A stretch of 64,000 nt of DNA from Antedon mediterranea (Eukaryota; Echinodermata; Crinoidea; Comatulida; Antedonidae). Of the stretch, positions 51,101 to 62,900 are shown in pieces (the first letter of the stretch is position 1; the number at the start of each line of letters is the position of its first letter). The notes under the pieces are model-generated. The model was not told where the DNA came from and did no database searches. It saw only the letters and a program-made list of their open reading frames with translations. The DNA is taken from NCBI RefSeq assembly GCF_964355755.1, contig NC_092673.1, positions 7,013,001-7,077,000 of the forward strand, read 5' to 3'. The position numbers and the translations under genes were made by a program.

Positions 51101-54100
51101 GAAGGCTTAGGGCCTTTCCAACTACTATAAATCAAACAATAACTCAATAATATCAATCTAAAGTTAATAATAAACCGGATGCTCACCAAAACCTATGGTC
51201 TTTCTCCGCGTAACAAATTTATAATAGTATATTATCAGACGCCTATGACAGATGGTCTCATCCTTGCGACCATTTTATGTCTCCTCCTACAACAACCTTA
51301 GGCGCGCACATGTCTTATTCCCAAAAACAGGGATCATCTAAAAAACTTGCACATGAACGAAAAACAATGTTGAAATGAAATGCGCCCTCTATATAAATAT
51401 ACATATAGGACCTTACAAGCGTTTTAACGGTTAAATGAGCACTTTGCTGCTCGACTGTAACGTGGAGGATTGTTTTTAATTGTATTTAAACGTTATTAAA
51501 GTATTATAACATCCCTCTTTAAATTAGAAATTCGCTCAATGACACTGGACACGGTTAATCGAAAGATTTACTATGTCAATATTGTGGCAGGATCACTTCT
51601 GAAAGCAAACTTAGACGGCTCCGGAGGTGAAACAATTAAAGGGTATATTGCAGCATCATCGTCCCAGACCAGAGGTTTAGTGGTCAGTGTGGAACATGAG
51701 TAAGTATATACTAAATTATTTTATCTTATCCAATAAATATAGGCAACATCGCCTGACAGCCGCTGTAACCGTAAGGTGATACAGACGCCACATATGATAC
51801 ATACTGTACTACTATTTGCCTATTATACTAAACATACATTTAAAGAGAATATGGGATCGTCTTCCGGTTTGTTGATCTAGATAGGCGCTACACTGCCGAC
51901 TTCCATGGGGCCGCGCACGGAGGGTTATGGTCCTATCATTAATTAAGTTCAGGCAAAAGAATGATATATTTACCGCGTTTGTCTTAATATGTTTCTACTT
52001 TTTTCCAGCCTGTGCTTTTATGGAAAAAGACTTAAAGTAATCCGTTTTCAGTTGTCTTCACCGGTAAATGAATTACAGTACACCACAACAGACTGGGTTA
52101 CTGCTGTCGCTGTCGATTTTACAGGTTTCAGTTGTTTTTTTTTTTGTTAATAGAAGGGAAAAGATAACTGATATCAGCTTAATTTGAACACGAAACTATT
52201 ATGAATGTTTGACATTAAAGCTTGGTTCCCACTAGCACGCAACGCAAAGACGAAAGCTGCAACGCAAGCAAATTAAACAATAACAAGCGATGGATTATTC
52301 GAACTGTCGCTTGTGATTTGTCAATTCACTAGGGTTATGCTTACGTCCTTGCGTTGCATCCTAGTGGGAATGGTGAATTATCGTACTAACACACAGTGGT
52401 CAGTATATCCTCTAAATCGATAGTTGTTTTCATACAGCCGGTTCTTCGTCAGAATTCGTCAAAAATTCGACAAATTAGAAAAATAAACAAAGATACAGCT
52501 TGTTAAGATCCTTTGGTTAATTCGGTTATTAATAGTTAGATGTGTTTTTTATTAGGATTATTTCCCAAGAAAGTTCGAAAATAATGGACTATATTCTTTA
52601 GTTAATTTCAAATTCTCGTCGTTGGTATTGCCAGATGGGCCTTTATATTAGTCCCCTTCTTTGGAACACCCCTATTCATGGGACACCTCTATTAATGAAA
52701 CACTTTCCCACGAAACGATAGGTAATATAGTTTTAGGACTACGGTGTCCCTCATGGAACGCCCCAATTAAGGGACAGGGAGTGTGTGTTGATCCCACCCC
52801 ATATCAACAACAAAACACGAAAGAATTATTTTCATTTATATCGTTATTATTACAAAAATGGATATCATACATAATTATTATAATGATACTTATGTTGGGT
52901 CCCAAAAGGTGTCCTCTCATTAGAGGTCCACAATACTTCCGTTCCGTCGTTACAACAGTAAAAGAAACTGAATTCAATCCTGCTTTTCCTTTTTTTTAGC
53001 TGAAAGGGTTTATTGGAGCGACAAAGGTGAAAGTCATATAATGATAGCGGCTCTGAATTTTACAAATGTTCAGCAACTTGTAAATTTCCCACCATGCGGA
53101 GTAGCTCGAGATATAACTCTTTATGCAAATAGTGTCTATTGGATATGCTCTAATGACGGTCTTTATCGAGCCGATAAAGAAACGGGGAACAATATCGAGA
53201 CACTCAGTGATACATTCGTTAATCCATTTGGAATGTTCATATATGACGGTAAGCCATTATATTATTTTACGTAAAGAAATGTGGTCAGTCAGGATAGTCG
53301 CGTACGATGGATGAGGTCACTTTTGGGAAGTAGTCGCTTACAAGGTGGCCGCTTTTAGGAAGGAGGTCGCTTACGAGATGTGCATAGACTGTCCGATATT
53401 GCACCTAAATTTGTTAGGTGCAATATCGTTCATCACACATGTCCAGAAGAAGGCCGAATTAACCACCGACTCGTGTTGCATAAAAATATGTATTTCGAGT
53501 TTATTACATTTCCATTGCATATGATTAACATGGTAAAAAAATCTATTTTTTATTCCAACAGATCCATCGTGGGATACAATCGAGCTTATGTGTACAACAA
53601 TTGCAGGTTAGAAATCCATTTTGAGCTTTTGTTTATGAACATTATATGATAATCATAAACTGTGTACATACAACAGTAATGCTAAAGAATATGCCTAATT
53701 AAACCAACCAACTGATTGTTTAGACATCATTCTACTAACGAACTTCACAATTTCTTTTTACTGTAGTAAGAAGAGATGTAACCACTAACATAACAACAGA
53801 TGCAACAACGGACACAACAACTGATGCAACAACAGAAAAAATAACAGATGCAACAACGGACACAACAACAGATGCAACAACGGACACAACAACAGATGCA
53901 ACAACGGACACAACAACCGATGCAACAACGGACATAACAACAGATGCAACAACGGACACAACAACAGATGCAACAACGGACACAACAACCGATGCAACAA
54001 CAGATGGAACAACAGATGCAACAACGGACATGACAACAGATGCAACAACAGATGCAACAACGGACATAACAACAGATGAAACAACGGACATAACAACAGA

Positions 54101-57100
54101 TGCAACAACGGACACAACAACGGACATAACAACAGATGCAACAACGGACACAACAACAGATGCAACAACGGACATAACAACAGATGCAACAACAGATGGA
54201 ACAACAGATGCAACAACGGACATAACAACAGATGAAACAACGGACACAACAACGGACATAACAACAGAGGCAACAACGGACACAACAGCAGATGCAACAA
54301 CGGACACAACAACAGATGCAACAACGGACATAACAACAGATGCAACAACAGATGGAACAACAGATGCAACAACGGACATAACAACAGATGCAACAACGGA
54401 CATAACAACAGATGCAACAACAGATGGAACAACAGATGCATCAACGGACATAACAACAGATGCAACAACGGACAAAACAACGGACATAACAACGGACATA
54501 ACAACGGACATAACAACGGACATAACAACAGATGCAACAACGGACAAAACAACGGACATAACAACGGACATAACAACGGACATAACAACAGATGCAACAA
54601 CGGACACAACAACAGATGCAAAAACAGAAAAAATAACAGATGCAACAACGGACACAACAACAGATGCAACAACGGACACAACAACAGATGCAACAACGGA
54701 CACAACAACCGATGCAACAACAGATGGAACAACAGATGCAACAACGGACATGAAAACAGATGCAACAACAGATAGAACAACAGATGCAACAACGGACATA
54801 ACAACAGATGAAACAACGGACATAACAACAGATGCAACAACGGACACAACAACGGACATAACAACAGATGCAACAACGGACACAACAACAGATGCAATCA
54901 TATATTTTATGCTATCATTCTACTAACGAACTTCACAATTTCTTTTTACTGTAGTAAGAAGAGATGTAACCACTAACATAACAACAGATGCAACAACGGA
55001 CACAACAACTGATGCAACAACAGAAAAAATAACAGATGAAACAACGGACACAACAACAGATGCAACAACGGACATAACAACAGATGCAACAACAGATGGA
55101 ACAACAGATGCAACAACGGACATAACAACAGATGCAACAACAGATGGAACAACAGATACAACAACGGACATAACAACAGATGCAACAATGGACACAACAA
55201 CGGATATAACAACAGAGGCAACAACGGACACAACTGCAGATGCAACAACGGACACAACAACAGATGCAACAACGGACATAACAACAGATGCAACAACAGA
55301 TGCAACAACGGACATAACAACAGATGAAACAACGGACATAACAACAGATGCAACAACGGACAAAACAACGGACATAACAACGGACATAACAACAGATGCA
55401 ACAACGGACACAACAAAAGATGCAGAAACGGAAACAACAACAGACACAACAACTGATGCAACAACAGATGCAACAACGGACACAACAACAGATAAAACAG
55501 CGGACACAACAACAGATGCAACGACAGACACAACAACAGATGCAACGACAGACACAACAACAGATGCAACAACGGACATAACAACAGATGCAACAACGGA
55601 CATAACAACAGATGCAACGACAGACACAACAACAGATGCAACGACAGACACAACAACAGATGCAACGACAGACACAACAACAGATGCAACAACGGATATA
55701 ACAACAGATGCAACAACGGACATAACAACAGATGCAACAACAGATGGAACAACAGATGCAACAACGGACACAACAACAGATGCAACAACGGACATAACAA
55801 CAGATACAACAACGGACACAACAACAGATGTAACAACGGACACAACAACAGATGCAACAACGCACACAACGACAGATGCAACAACGGACACAACTACAGA
55901 TGCAACGATGGAAACAACAACAGATGCAATGGCGGACACAACAACCGATTCAACAACGGACACAACAATAAACACGATCAATCAAAGTAAGCAGTCTGGA
56001 TTTTACATTATCTTAATGTTCGAACCTAATTACTCTACTGTAAATCTAAGTCACGCAATGAATTCATTTTACAGGTTCAACAACAATAAAACGAGGCTGT
56101 GTAGCATCAAAAATTGGTAATGCATTTGTTATATGCAAATTAATAGGGTTGTTCAGAAAATTACCACCGCACGAATCATTCAATTCACAGATCATTTGTA
56201 TTCGTTTTTTCATCTGGTATTTTTTCACTCGTGTCTATTTGTCAATGTACACATTCGTTATTAAAGTATTTTACTTGTTTTGTTTTGTATGTAGATATTA
56301 TGTGTTTGTTTGTTTGTACGCACGTAAACGTACACGTCCACAATTTTAAAGTCATCGTCAAGATGTTTGTTGCAAATATGCATATACCAAGGCATCATTC
56401 CCGCTGATTTTCGGGACAATCGATATATTGGTGACGTAACAAAAACTTAATAAATTAGTGTAGTTACCATTATCTAGAGATTTTATAGCCTAAGTCTAGA
56501 TTGCAAACTCCATGTTATCGCAGTACAAAAAGTTATACTTCATTAAAAAGGAACCAACAAGATGGCGGCTGCAATCGACCAATCATATATGCCATACGCA
56601 GTATACAGATAATGAATGTTTATGAGTGTAATGGTACAAATAATGGCATGAGGTGGACGATGAAAGGTTATAAATAAACGAGGCGACAGTTGAGTTGATA
56701 TATAACCTTTCATCATTCACCAAATGCCATTATTTGTACCATTACAAGAATTTAAAACATCCATTATCTGTTTTATTTAACATCTAAATAGATTCCTGTC
56801 ATTTGAATCAAATAAAAGGTAGGCCTAGCCAATGCCTACATTTGAATCACAATTGATTATATTGTATATGGATTTTATAAATGCACCTACTGATAGTGTT
56901 ACTAGGTCTATACCTATCTATGCCTAGGCTGAAAGACAGCTATGAAACGTCGACGGGCTTGTAGAGATGTTCCCATTAATTTAAAAAAAATCCTAAAAAC
57001 GGTCCAAAGTTAATTTAAATGCCTTTTTGATCTAAATTAGTACATATATATCTCTCCAAAAATGTACTTCCATTGGTAAACCAGTCAATAACATTTGGGA

Positions 57101-57817
57101 CAAAAGTACAAAATAAGTGGCGATGTTATATTTCAAAAACAATAGTATAAAAACAATATTTTCCAAAATCCAAACAGATTTTTTTCGTACACGAAAAAAG
57201 CACTATTAAACGATAATTTTAAATCGGCCGATAGTGAATAGCACGCCCTCTGTCGCTCTCTGCATTTCCGAATTCATTACGAAACCTATTCATTTTTCGT
57301 TTTGTCCGTTAATCCAATTCAGCATCCATTCATATCCAAATATCTGAAAAATATCAATAATATTAATCGATCTAAAAAGCCTTATTTTATCTAATAACAA
57401 TGGAAATGTTATTCCCGGAGTTACCTGTAAGTCTATACAGGATCCACCACCGATTAACGTTGTCATTAAACCCGTCATGTCAACTGACAAAGCTATCTAA
57501 ACGATTGTCAGTCAGGTCTAGTGATTTAAAATGTCACATCTGTTTTTTATTTAGCTGTACGGGGCTACTTCAGAAAGGTCAGCGTGGATGGACAAGACGT
57601 TTGCCTGTTGGATCAAACCATTTCTAGCAAACACGTTATAAGTAGCGTTATAGACTGTTCACGCGTGTGTTTGTCTCATTCATTCTGTAATGGCTTTGTT
57701 GTCAACAGCAATCATCCATACTTAATATGTTCATTACTGGACAGGACATTCATTCGAAGAAAAGTAACTTCTATAAATTGTATTACTTATAAAAAGTATT
57801 TGAATGTATCAAAGTGA
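36166..57817 (+). CDS. Gene 3: signal peptide, YWTD propeller, TTDx repeat, PAN-domain protein
   Basis: Exons: 36166-36262, 43766-44008, 51528-51699, 52009-52124, 53000-53248, 53562-53606, 54955-55986, 56075-56116 and 57555-57817 (TGA). Using the second of two exon-7 acceptors, the 2259 nt stay in frame and give 752 residues: signal peptide 1-32 (MNIIFTCLLRF start, hydrophobic CTIFFIIYTCYS), six YWTD-type blades to about 293, 344 codons of TTDx repeat, and a PAN-like module. Exons 3-9 are nearly identical to gene 1. Exons 1-2 are diverged from gene 2 but share FTCL and the EDFxLxTDxDEDVIFKxTIP start of blade 1. If the first exon-7 acceptor (53767) is used, the frame ends at TAA 54924-54926 and the PAN domain is lost. 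Introns 1 and 2 are long and full of elements. Status (functional, or an assembly duplicate of gene 1) is open. Confidence 0.78.
36478..36765. repeat. Two-copy tandem repeat of about 145 bp (gene 3 intron 1)
   Basis: Both units contain CTATGGACGAGTTAGGTTAT and CAAACGCTACGTGCACGTCA and end in GAACTGAAGAAAATAAAA. Sits just before the Helitron-like array. No coding potential. Confidence 0.85.
40144..40170 (-). ncRNA. Hammerhead-like stem-loop in PLE 2
   Basis: Minus strand reads CTGATGA, one A, GGGC, 7-nt loop, GCCC, GAAA (CTGATGA complement 40164-40170, stem 40148-40151 with 40159-40162, GAAA complement 40144-40147). Same architecture as in PLE 1, including the extra unpaired A, but a different stem sequence, so the fold rather than the sequence is shared. 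Located 3' of the endonuclease frame, as in PLE 1. Confidence 0.45.
40412..41410 (-). pseudogene. PLE 2 RT C-terminus, linker and GIY-YIG endonuclease
   Basis: Minus-strand reading starts with an RT tail (STSSVDFLDTIVTIENGTLKTDLFRKPTDKN, about 41290-41400). It then shifts frame near 41275 into a long open segment (40412-41350) with YKKEYIETAIKKA, RTVFPEPPIIAFRRPPNLRDIL and the GIY-YIG core YLIYCNICGKQYVGETKNTLRMRMTQHR, finishing near GLNIRNILPDR. The endonuclease is complete and open; most of RT is missing. Confidence 0.85.
42058..43765. other. Gene 3 intron 1, 3' part
   Basis: Unique AT-rich DNA with GATGACGTCA-type words (TGATGACGTCATCA near 42142 and related at 42310-42360 and 42530) and no exon. 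Ends at the pyrimidine-rich acceptor before 43766. Confidence 0.5.
44009..44609. other. Start of gene 3 intron 2 with a short interspersed repeat
   Basis: Contains several imperfect copies of CTTTAATTGGAGGGA-like sequence between 44040 and 44505. Related copies occur after gene 2 exon 2 (18900-19330), so they are ancestral to the genes' split. Confidence 0.5.
44610..46632. repeat. Large imperfect inverted repeat (fold-back 1)
   Basis: Outer arms 44610-44705 and 46532-46632 share the word CAAAGTGCGAGGCAGC and repeated GCGAGGCA blocks in opposite orientation. Inner arms 45615-45866 and 46246-46448 share ACTAGTTTCCTT, AACTTTATC..GTGAATACCACA, TCAATGTTCAATATTTT and TCTATGGARCGCCAAAAGAG. The spacer is about 380 bp. 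The left arm carries about 830 bp not found on the right, probably a later insertion. No transposase gene is visible. It could be a fold-back transposon or an inverted duplication. Confidence 0.7.
46667..48545. repeat. Imperfect inverted repeat (fold-back 2)
   Basis: 46667-46760 (AAGGCC, A-tract, TTGTGTTGGCCACG, GTAGGTCGG, T-tract) is complementary to about 48440-48545. 46882-46985 (AATAGACACGTTTCGCGCTCGCGA, AGTGGGTATA) is complementary to about 47604-47697. Spacing differs between arms. The right half also exists at 1-1065 in the first duplicate, where the left half is outside the window. Confidence 0.65.
47357..47614 (-). other. Unassigned 85-codon minus-strand open frame
   Basis: The frame reads MLKHSEMATAECFCCKVRHK then FNFQTLAEWFASAPKD and SWKFFKERYVHDVLVS. 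It is Cys-rich at the start and has some amphipathic, protein-like character, unlike the nearby accidental frames. It lies between the arms of fold-back 2, so it could be an exon or relic carried by a mobile element. I do not recognise the family and saw no flanking exons. Confidence 0.25.
53394..53428. repeat. Intronic perfect hairpin (gene 3 intron 5)
   Basis: Exact duplicate of the 14-bp-stem hairpin at 6181-6215. Confidence 0.75.
53779..55979 (+). repeat. Coding minisatellite, gene 3, split by an intron-exon fragment
   Basis: 53767-54897 follows gene 1 (6554-7684) nearly base for base. It is then cut by about 57 bp of non-repeat DNA (54898-54954), restarts with the first ~85 bp of the array, and jumps to the part of gene 1 near 8150 onward. 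The net change versus gene 1 is -324 bp. Confidence 0.93.
54898..54963 (+). other. Duplicated branch site and 3' splice site inside the repeat exon of gene 3
   Basis: ATCATTCTACTAACGAAC through CTTTTTACTGTAG and the first exon bases repeat the true intron 6/exon 7 junction (53728-53770). The perfect TACTAAC branch consensus (54921-54927), pyrimidine tract and AG (54953-54954) are all intact. About 17 bp of filler (TCATATATTTTATGCT) precede it. Splicing exon 6 to this site skips 1.19 kb and leaves the whole downstream frame intact. Confidence 0.85.
56628..56745. mobile_element. 118-bp hairpin element, duplicate copy
   Basis: Copy of the element at 9739-9856. One stem position differs (GATGAAAGGTTATA here, GATGAAATGTTATA in copy 1), which restores complementarity with the right arm ATAACCTTTCATC. 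Confidence 0.6.
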
Positions 57818-58024
57818 ATATCAGGTTTTTTGACTTTGATTATTGAAACAAATACAGTTCTAGATGTGATATAGTATGAAATTGAAAACACGCATGCGCA
57901 CGCAATGCTACACTTCGTTTATGCACAGTTTGATACCATATGGGAGCTAAGGCGCCAATATGTTTATGATATCTATTTTGCGTTGGTCTATTGTTAAGTA
58001 TGCCTATATTTATTCTGAATTGTA

Positions 58025-58030
58025 AATAAA
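58025..58030 (+). terminator. Poly(A) signal AATAAA, gene 3
   Basis: Same position relative to the stop codon as in genes 1 and 2. Confidence 0.6.
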
Positions 58031-58235
58031 TATTGTTGGGTTTTGATAAGATATATATAAAGTTTATTTAAACACCAATGAATACGAAAAAAAAAAAAAA
58101 GACAACATTTGAAAAAGAAAATTACAGCAGAATCCCTTCCACATCTGACACCCCTATTTAGGGGACACCATAGCGTTACCTCCCGCGTAACCGGGAACCC
58201 CATATCCATGTGTCTCTTTTGTAGGGATTCTACTG

Positions 58236-58624
58236 TTGTACATAATAAATGGTGGTTTTTTTTTCACTTTTATCTTAAAATAATAGTAAAAACAAACACA
58301 TAATACATAAATATCAATGTAAAGCTCAATAGAGAGGACAGAGATAGATCTACATTAACATTCTTCGTAATGAGCGGAGGTGCTCAGATCATACGACTGG
58401 TTTAGTTTAGTTACTTAGCCTCCCTACTATCACTATTAGTACATAATAAATGTTTTTTTATTTTCATTTTTATCTTAGAATAATAGTAATAACAAACAAA
58501 TAGTACATAAGATTTGACAAATATCAAGGTAAAGCTCAACAAAGAGGGCAGAGATAGAACGACATTAACATTTCTCGTAATGAGCGGAGGTGCTCAGATC
58601 ATACGACTGGTTTAGTTTTTACTT
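58236..58624. repeat. Two-copy tandem repeat, duplicate of 11347-11735
   Basis: Same two ~200-bp units with GAGCGGAGGTGCTCAGATCA, essentially unchanged. Confidence 0.75.
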
Positions 58625-59440
58625 AGCCTACTATTACTGTGGACATTGGATATTAACATCAAGGTGAAAAGACCTGAACATCAGCAGGCGCTTACTACAA
58701 CACTGTACTATATGTTTAGGAGAATATTATGCCACAATAGCCACCAGGCATGCTAATAATAGTCAGGTCGCTTAGGTCCTATTTTTGGCATAATTTGTGC
58801 ACTTTGTGACAAAACCACCAAACTGGCAGAAACCTTCTTTAGGACCTAACTAACAATTCTAGAAGGGGTGCCCAACAATTCGAACAATTTAATAACGTCA
58901 TTTTGACTACGCCATGTAAAAACATAAAACATATATAAATTACATAAATATATCAAGTTTGGTATCAAATTATAGCTTATGTACAATACCACTAACATAA
59001 GAAAAATATAATTTCACAATATAATGACGTCATCAAAGCCACATCCATTATATATTACATAACTTCGTGGGGAAAAATCAAATTAATATGGAAAGTTTGG
59101 TATTAAATTAAAGCTTATGACATGTACAAACCCACAGAACTATATAAATATGATTTGAACAATATAATGATGCCATTACTTAAGCCACACCCATTATACA
59201 AAAATATAACATAACTTATGAAAAATGAAACGGCAGTATGCGTAAAACTGAGCTAATGATTACGTAATCGTTGTTGAACGTATGATCACTTGGGTTGAGT
59301 TGCATAAATGCCATGCGACGTATAATAGAAATCTCACTAGCTAGTCCAGGCAACCTATGAAAAAAAGGGTGTAACCGAAAACAAATTGCAATAGTTTTCA
59401 AACCTTTTTTATCTGTTTTAGTACCTAATACACTGTAAGA

Positions 59441-59805
59441 AATGTCTGTAATTTTACGTTCACCGTAATTAATTTTACTGTAAAAATAACGGTAAGAACC
59501 GTGAAATTTTATTTTTACGGTATTTTGTATATAAAATTACAACGGAATTGTAAATTCCCGGTTTAAAATCTCTGTTCTGTTTTTTAACGTCGAAGCTGGT
59601 AATTTTAACTAAAAAATTACGGATGTCTGTAATTTTACGTTCACCGTAATCAATTTTACTGTAAAAATAACGGTCCCAACCGTGAAATTTTATTTTTACA
59701 GTATTTTGTATATAAAATTACAACGGAATTGTAGATTACCGGTTTAAAATCTCTGTTCTGTATTTTTACGTCGAAGCTGGTAATTTTAACTAAAAATTGA
59801 CGTAA
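59441..59805. repeat. Two-copy tandem repeat, duplicate of 12551-12915
   Basis: Same ~183-bp units. A few substitutions versus the first copy, for example TTTTTACAG here against TTTTTTCAG. Confidence 0.8.
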
Positions 59806-59901
59806 ATTTTCATCAACAGTACCGTATACACATTTGTTACTAAAATCCTGTGTATTTCAACGGTATTTTGAACATACTAATACGATGAATACGTACATTT
59901 A

Positions 59902-62900
59902 AGATAAGATAAGATAAGATAACTTTTATTGATCCTCAACAAGGAAATTCATTGCTCGTCATAATAACAAAGAAAACACAATAAAAACAAATATAGCATA
60001 AAACCATTCATATAAAAACATCTAAAAAATTACAAGATAAAATTATCTTCTTGACTTCCTGTTGTACTGGATGATACCGGAGGGAATAAAGGATTTAGCA
60101 AATCGATTTGTTTTCACACTGAGGAGCCTCAATCTACCTCTTGGATTAAGTTGGTCTATGATCACTTTGTGGAGAGGATGAGAGGCATCCGACTCAATGC
60201 GTTCGAAATCTTTCTGGAGGTGTTTTAGGTGCACATCGGTAAAGGAAGGCAGTTCCAGACCAATCATTTTACCAGCCCGACGGATGAAAGTTTCAAGGCG
60301 TCCTTTATTCCCTCCGGTAACATTACCAGCCCAATAGGAGAGGCAATACGTCCACACACTACATATAACGGATCTATAAAACGAAAGTAACATCAAATCA
60401 CAGGAGTTAAATTTATATAAAGTTCTCATACAATACATTCTGGGATTTAATTTTTTGCTGATGTAGTCTATATGGTCTCCCCAATTCAGTTTATCATTGA
60501 AAACAATTCCTAGATACTTGTACTGGTCAACAATTTCAATTTCTTTACCTTTGATAGTGATTGGTTGAAAATTAAATTTATGTTTAGTCCTAAAATCAAT
60601 GATCATCTCCTTTGTTTTTGATGCATTTATTTGGAGATAATTATCGTCACAAAATTTTATAAATCTTTGTATTTCGCTACGATAATTTTCATCATTGTTT
60701 GAAACTATGAGACCAATAGTACTAGTGTCATCAGTGAATTTAACAACGGGGCAAAGCTCATCATTTAAAGATCTGTAATCGGCCGTATACAAGGAATATA
60801 ATTTAGGTGCGTTGACAGTACCCTGAGGAACACCGGTGTCAGAGGTTACGATTTCTGACTTAACACCATTAATATTAACAAATTGTTTTCTATCACAAAT
60901 GAAATTTAAAACTAAACGAACAATCGGACGGGGAAACTCCATATTCAACATTTTGTCTGCTAAGATATGGGGTTGTATGGTATTAAACGCAGACTGAAAA
61001 TCAAAATACATAATACGTGCCGAGTGGCCTTTCTTTACATTATCTAGATGTGAATACAATTTATGTAATTTAAAATAAATCGCATCACTGGTACTACGGA
61101 GTGATCGGTAAGCAAATTGCAATGGGTCTAACACTTTTTCAGCATAAGGTTGCATAATTTTTAAAATAATACGTTCCAATATTTTCATCGCGACAGACGT
61201 GAGTGCAACGGGTCTCAAATCATTCATGCTGTTAATCTTAGGTTTCTTAGGTACCGGTATTATGCATGAAAGTTTCCAAATATCCGGGAACGCATGATAA
61301 GAAAGATACATATTGAAAATAAATGTAAATATACCATCAAGGTGAGGAGAGCAGACCTTAAGTACTCGTGATGGGATTCTATCCGGCCCAGCAGCCTTCG
61401 ATGAATTGAGTTTCATGAATTCGTTATGTACATCAGAAATGCTTTTACTAAATTTGGGATCATCTTCAGTCACCCGACACAAGCTGAATAGGGCCTCTAT
61501 TTCTTTTTTAAAATCATGAACATTAAAACGGTTATAAAATTCATTTAACTCATTAACATATTGCACAGTAACATTCGGAATCGAGGTGGGTGTATTACCA
61601 CCGTTTGTGTAACCACTCATAAGTTTAATACCCTGCCAAACTTGTTTCATATTATTAGACCTGAAGTTATGTTCAACTTTTTTCCTCTAAATGTTCTTCT
61701 GTTTCATTATTTCCGATTTAATCTCTCTAGTCAATATTTTCATACGATTAGAGTCGCCCATCTTAAAGGCTTTACGTTTCTCACACAACAGTAATTTAAC
61801 GCCTTTCGTGATCCATGGCTTGTTATTAGGGTAGATTTTCACTTTTTTAACTGGAACGCATTTATCAATACAAAAGTTTATGTACGAGCTCACTGCATAA
61901 GTAATACTATTCAAATCTTCATCCTCCGTAAAAATATCCCAATCGGTAGATTCAAATTCCTCTATCAGGGCTTCCTCGGCTTCAGGAGACCATTTATGTA
62001 CATTAATAATTTTTGGTTGGCATGTCTTATTTAACGGGCGATATTTAGGACTGAGTAAAATCAAATTATGATCAGATTTGCCCAAGTTCGGTAGTGGGGT
62101 CGAAATATAGGCATCCTTCACACTAGAGTAGCATAAATCAAGAATCGCGTTGTCCCTCATTTTACATGTAACATGCTGATAATATGTGGCCGTTGTTTTC
62201 TTGAGCTTGCATCTGTTGAAATCGCCATTGATAATTACAAGCGCCTCAGGGTGACTACACTCAATACCTTCGATAATTTCTGCGATCTCATTTATAGCAG
62301 GCTTTTCAAGCTTTTTGTTAGGTATGTATACCATAACATTGATAACATGCGAGAACTCTCTCGGAAGATAGTAGGGGTGAATACCAACAACCAGCACTTC
62401 CGAGTGTGGCGAACATTTATGAAGCTTAAGCGTAGAGTTATTTGGATGACAGTATTTCTCATTAATGTAGAGGCAAAGACCACCACCGCCATCTTTGTTC
62501 GCTTCGGCTGTACGATCCCCACGGACAGATTTAAAGCCAACTACTTGAATATGTTGATCGCTGTGCTTATCGCTCAGGTGGGTTTCCGTGAATGCAAGTA
62601 AGCGGGCATTCCTAAAATCGCTGAAGTGTTCGACGTTTGCTCTGAGTAAATCGACTTTGTTATTCAAAGATCTAACATTTCCAAATATTAAAGATGGTAT
62701 AAAAGGCTTACATTTCCTTCGTTGTAGTCGTTTTCTGACCCCACCAGCCTTGCCCCTTTTTCGAGGCCTGCGACGTTGTATCTCAGATGGTAATTCAACG
62801 TGTGCCGGTAGCGGTGAGGTCGACCTCTCGCCCATGGAATGCAAATCAGATGACGTCGTGTACGCAATTCCACCGCCCGGCTTACTCAATCCACACAGTA

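Noticed and set aside
53767-54926. Using the first exon-7 acceptor as the main gene 3 model
   Set aside because: It has no usable GT donor before the stop at 54924-54926 and would lose the PAN domain, whereas the second acceptor keeps all downstream phases. It is kept only as a possible alternative transcript.
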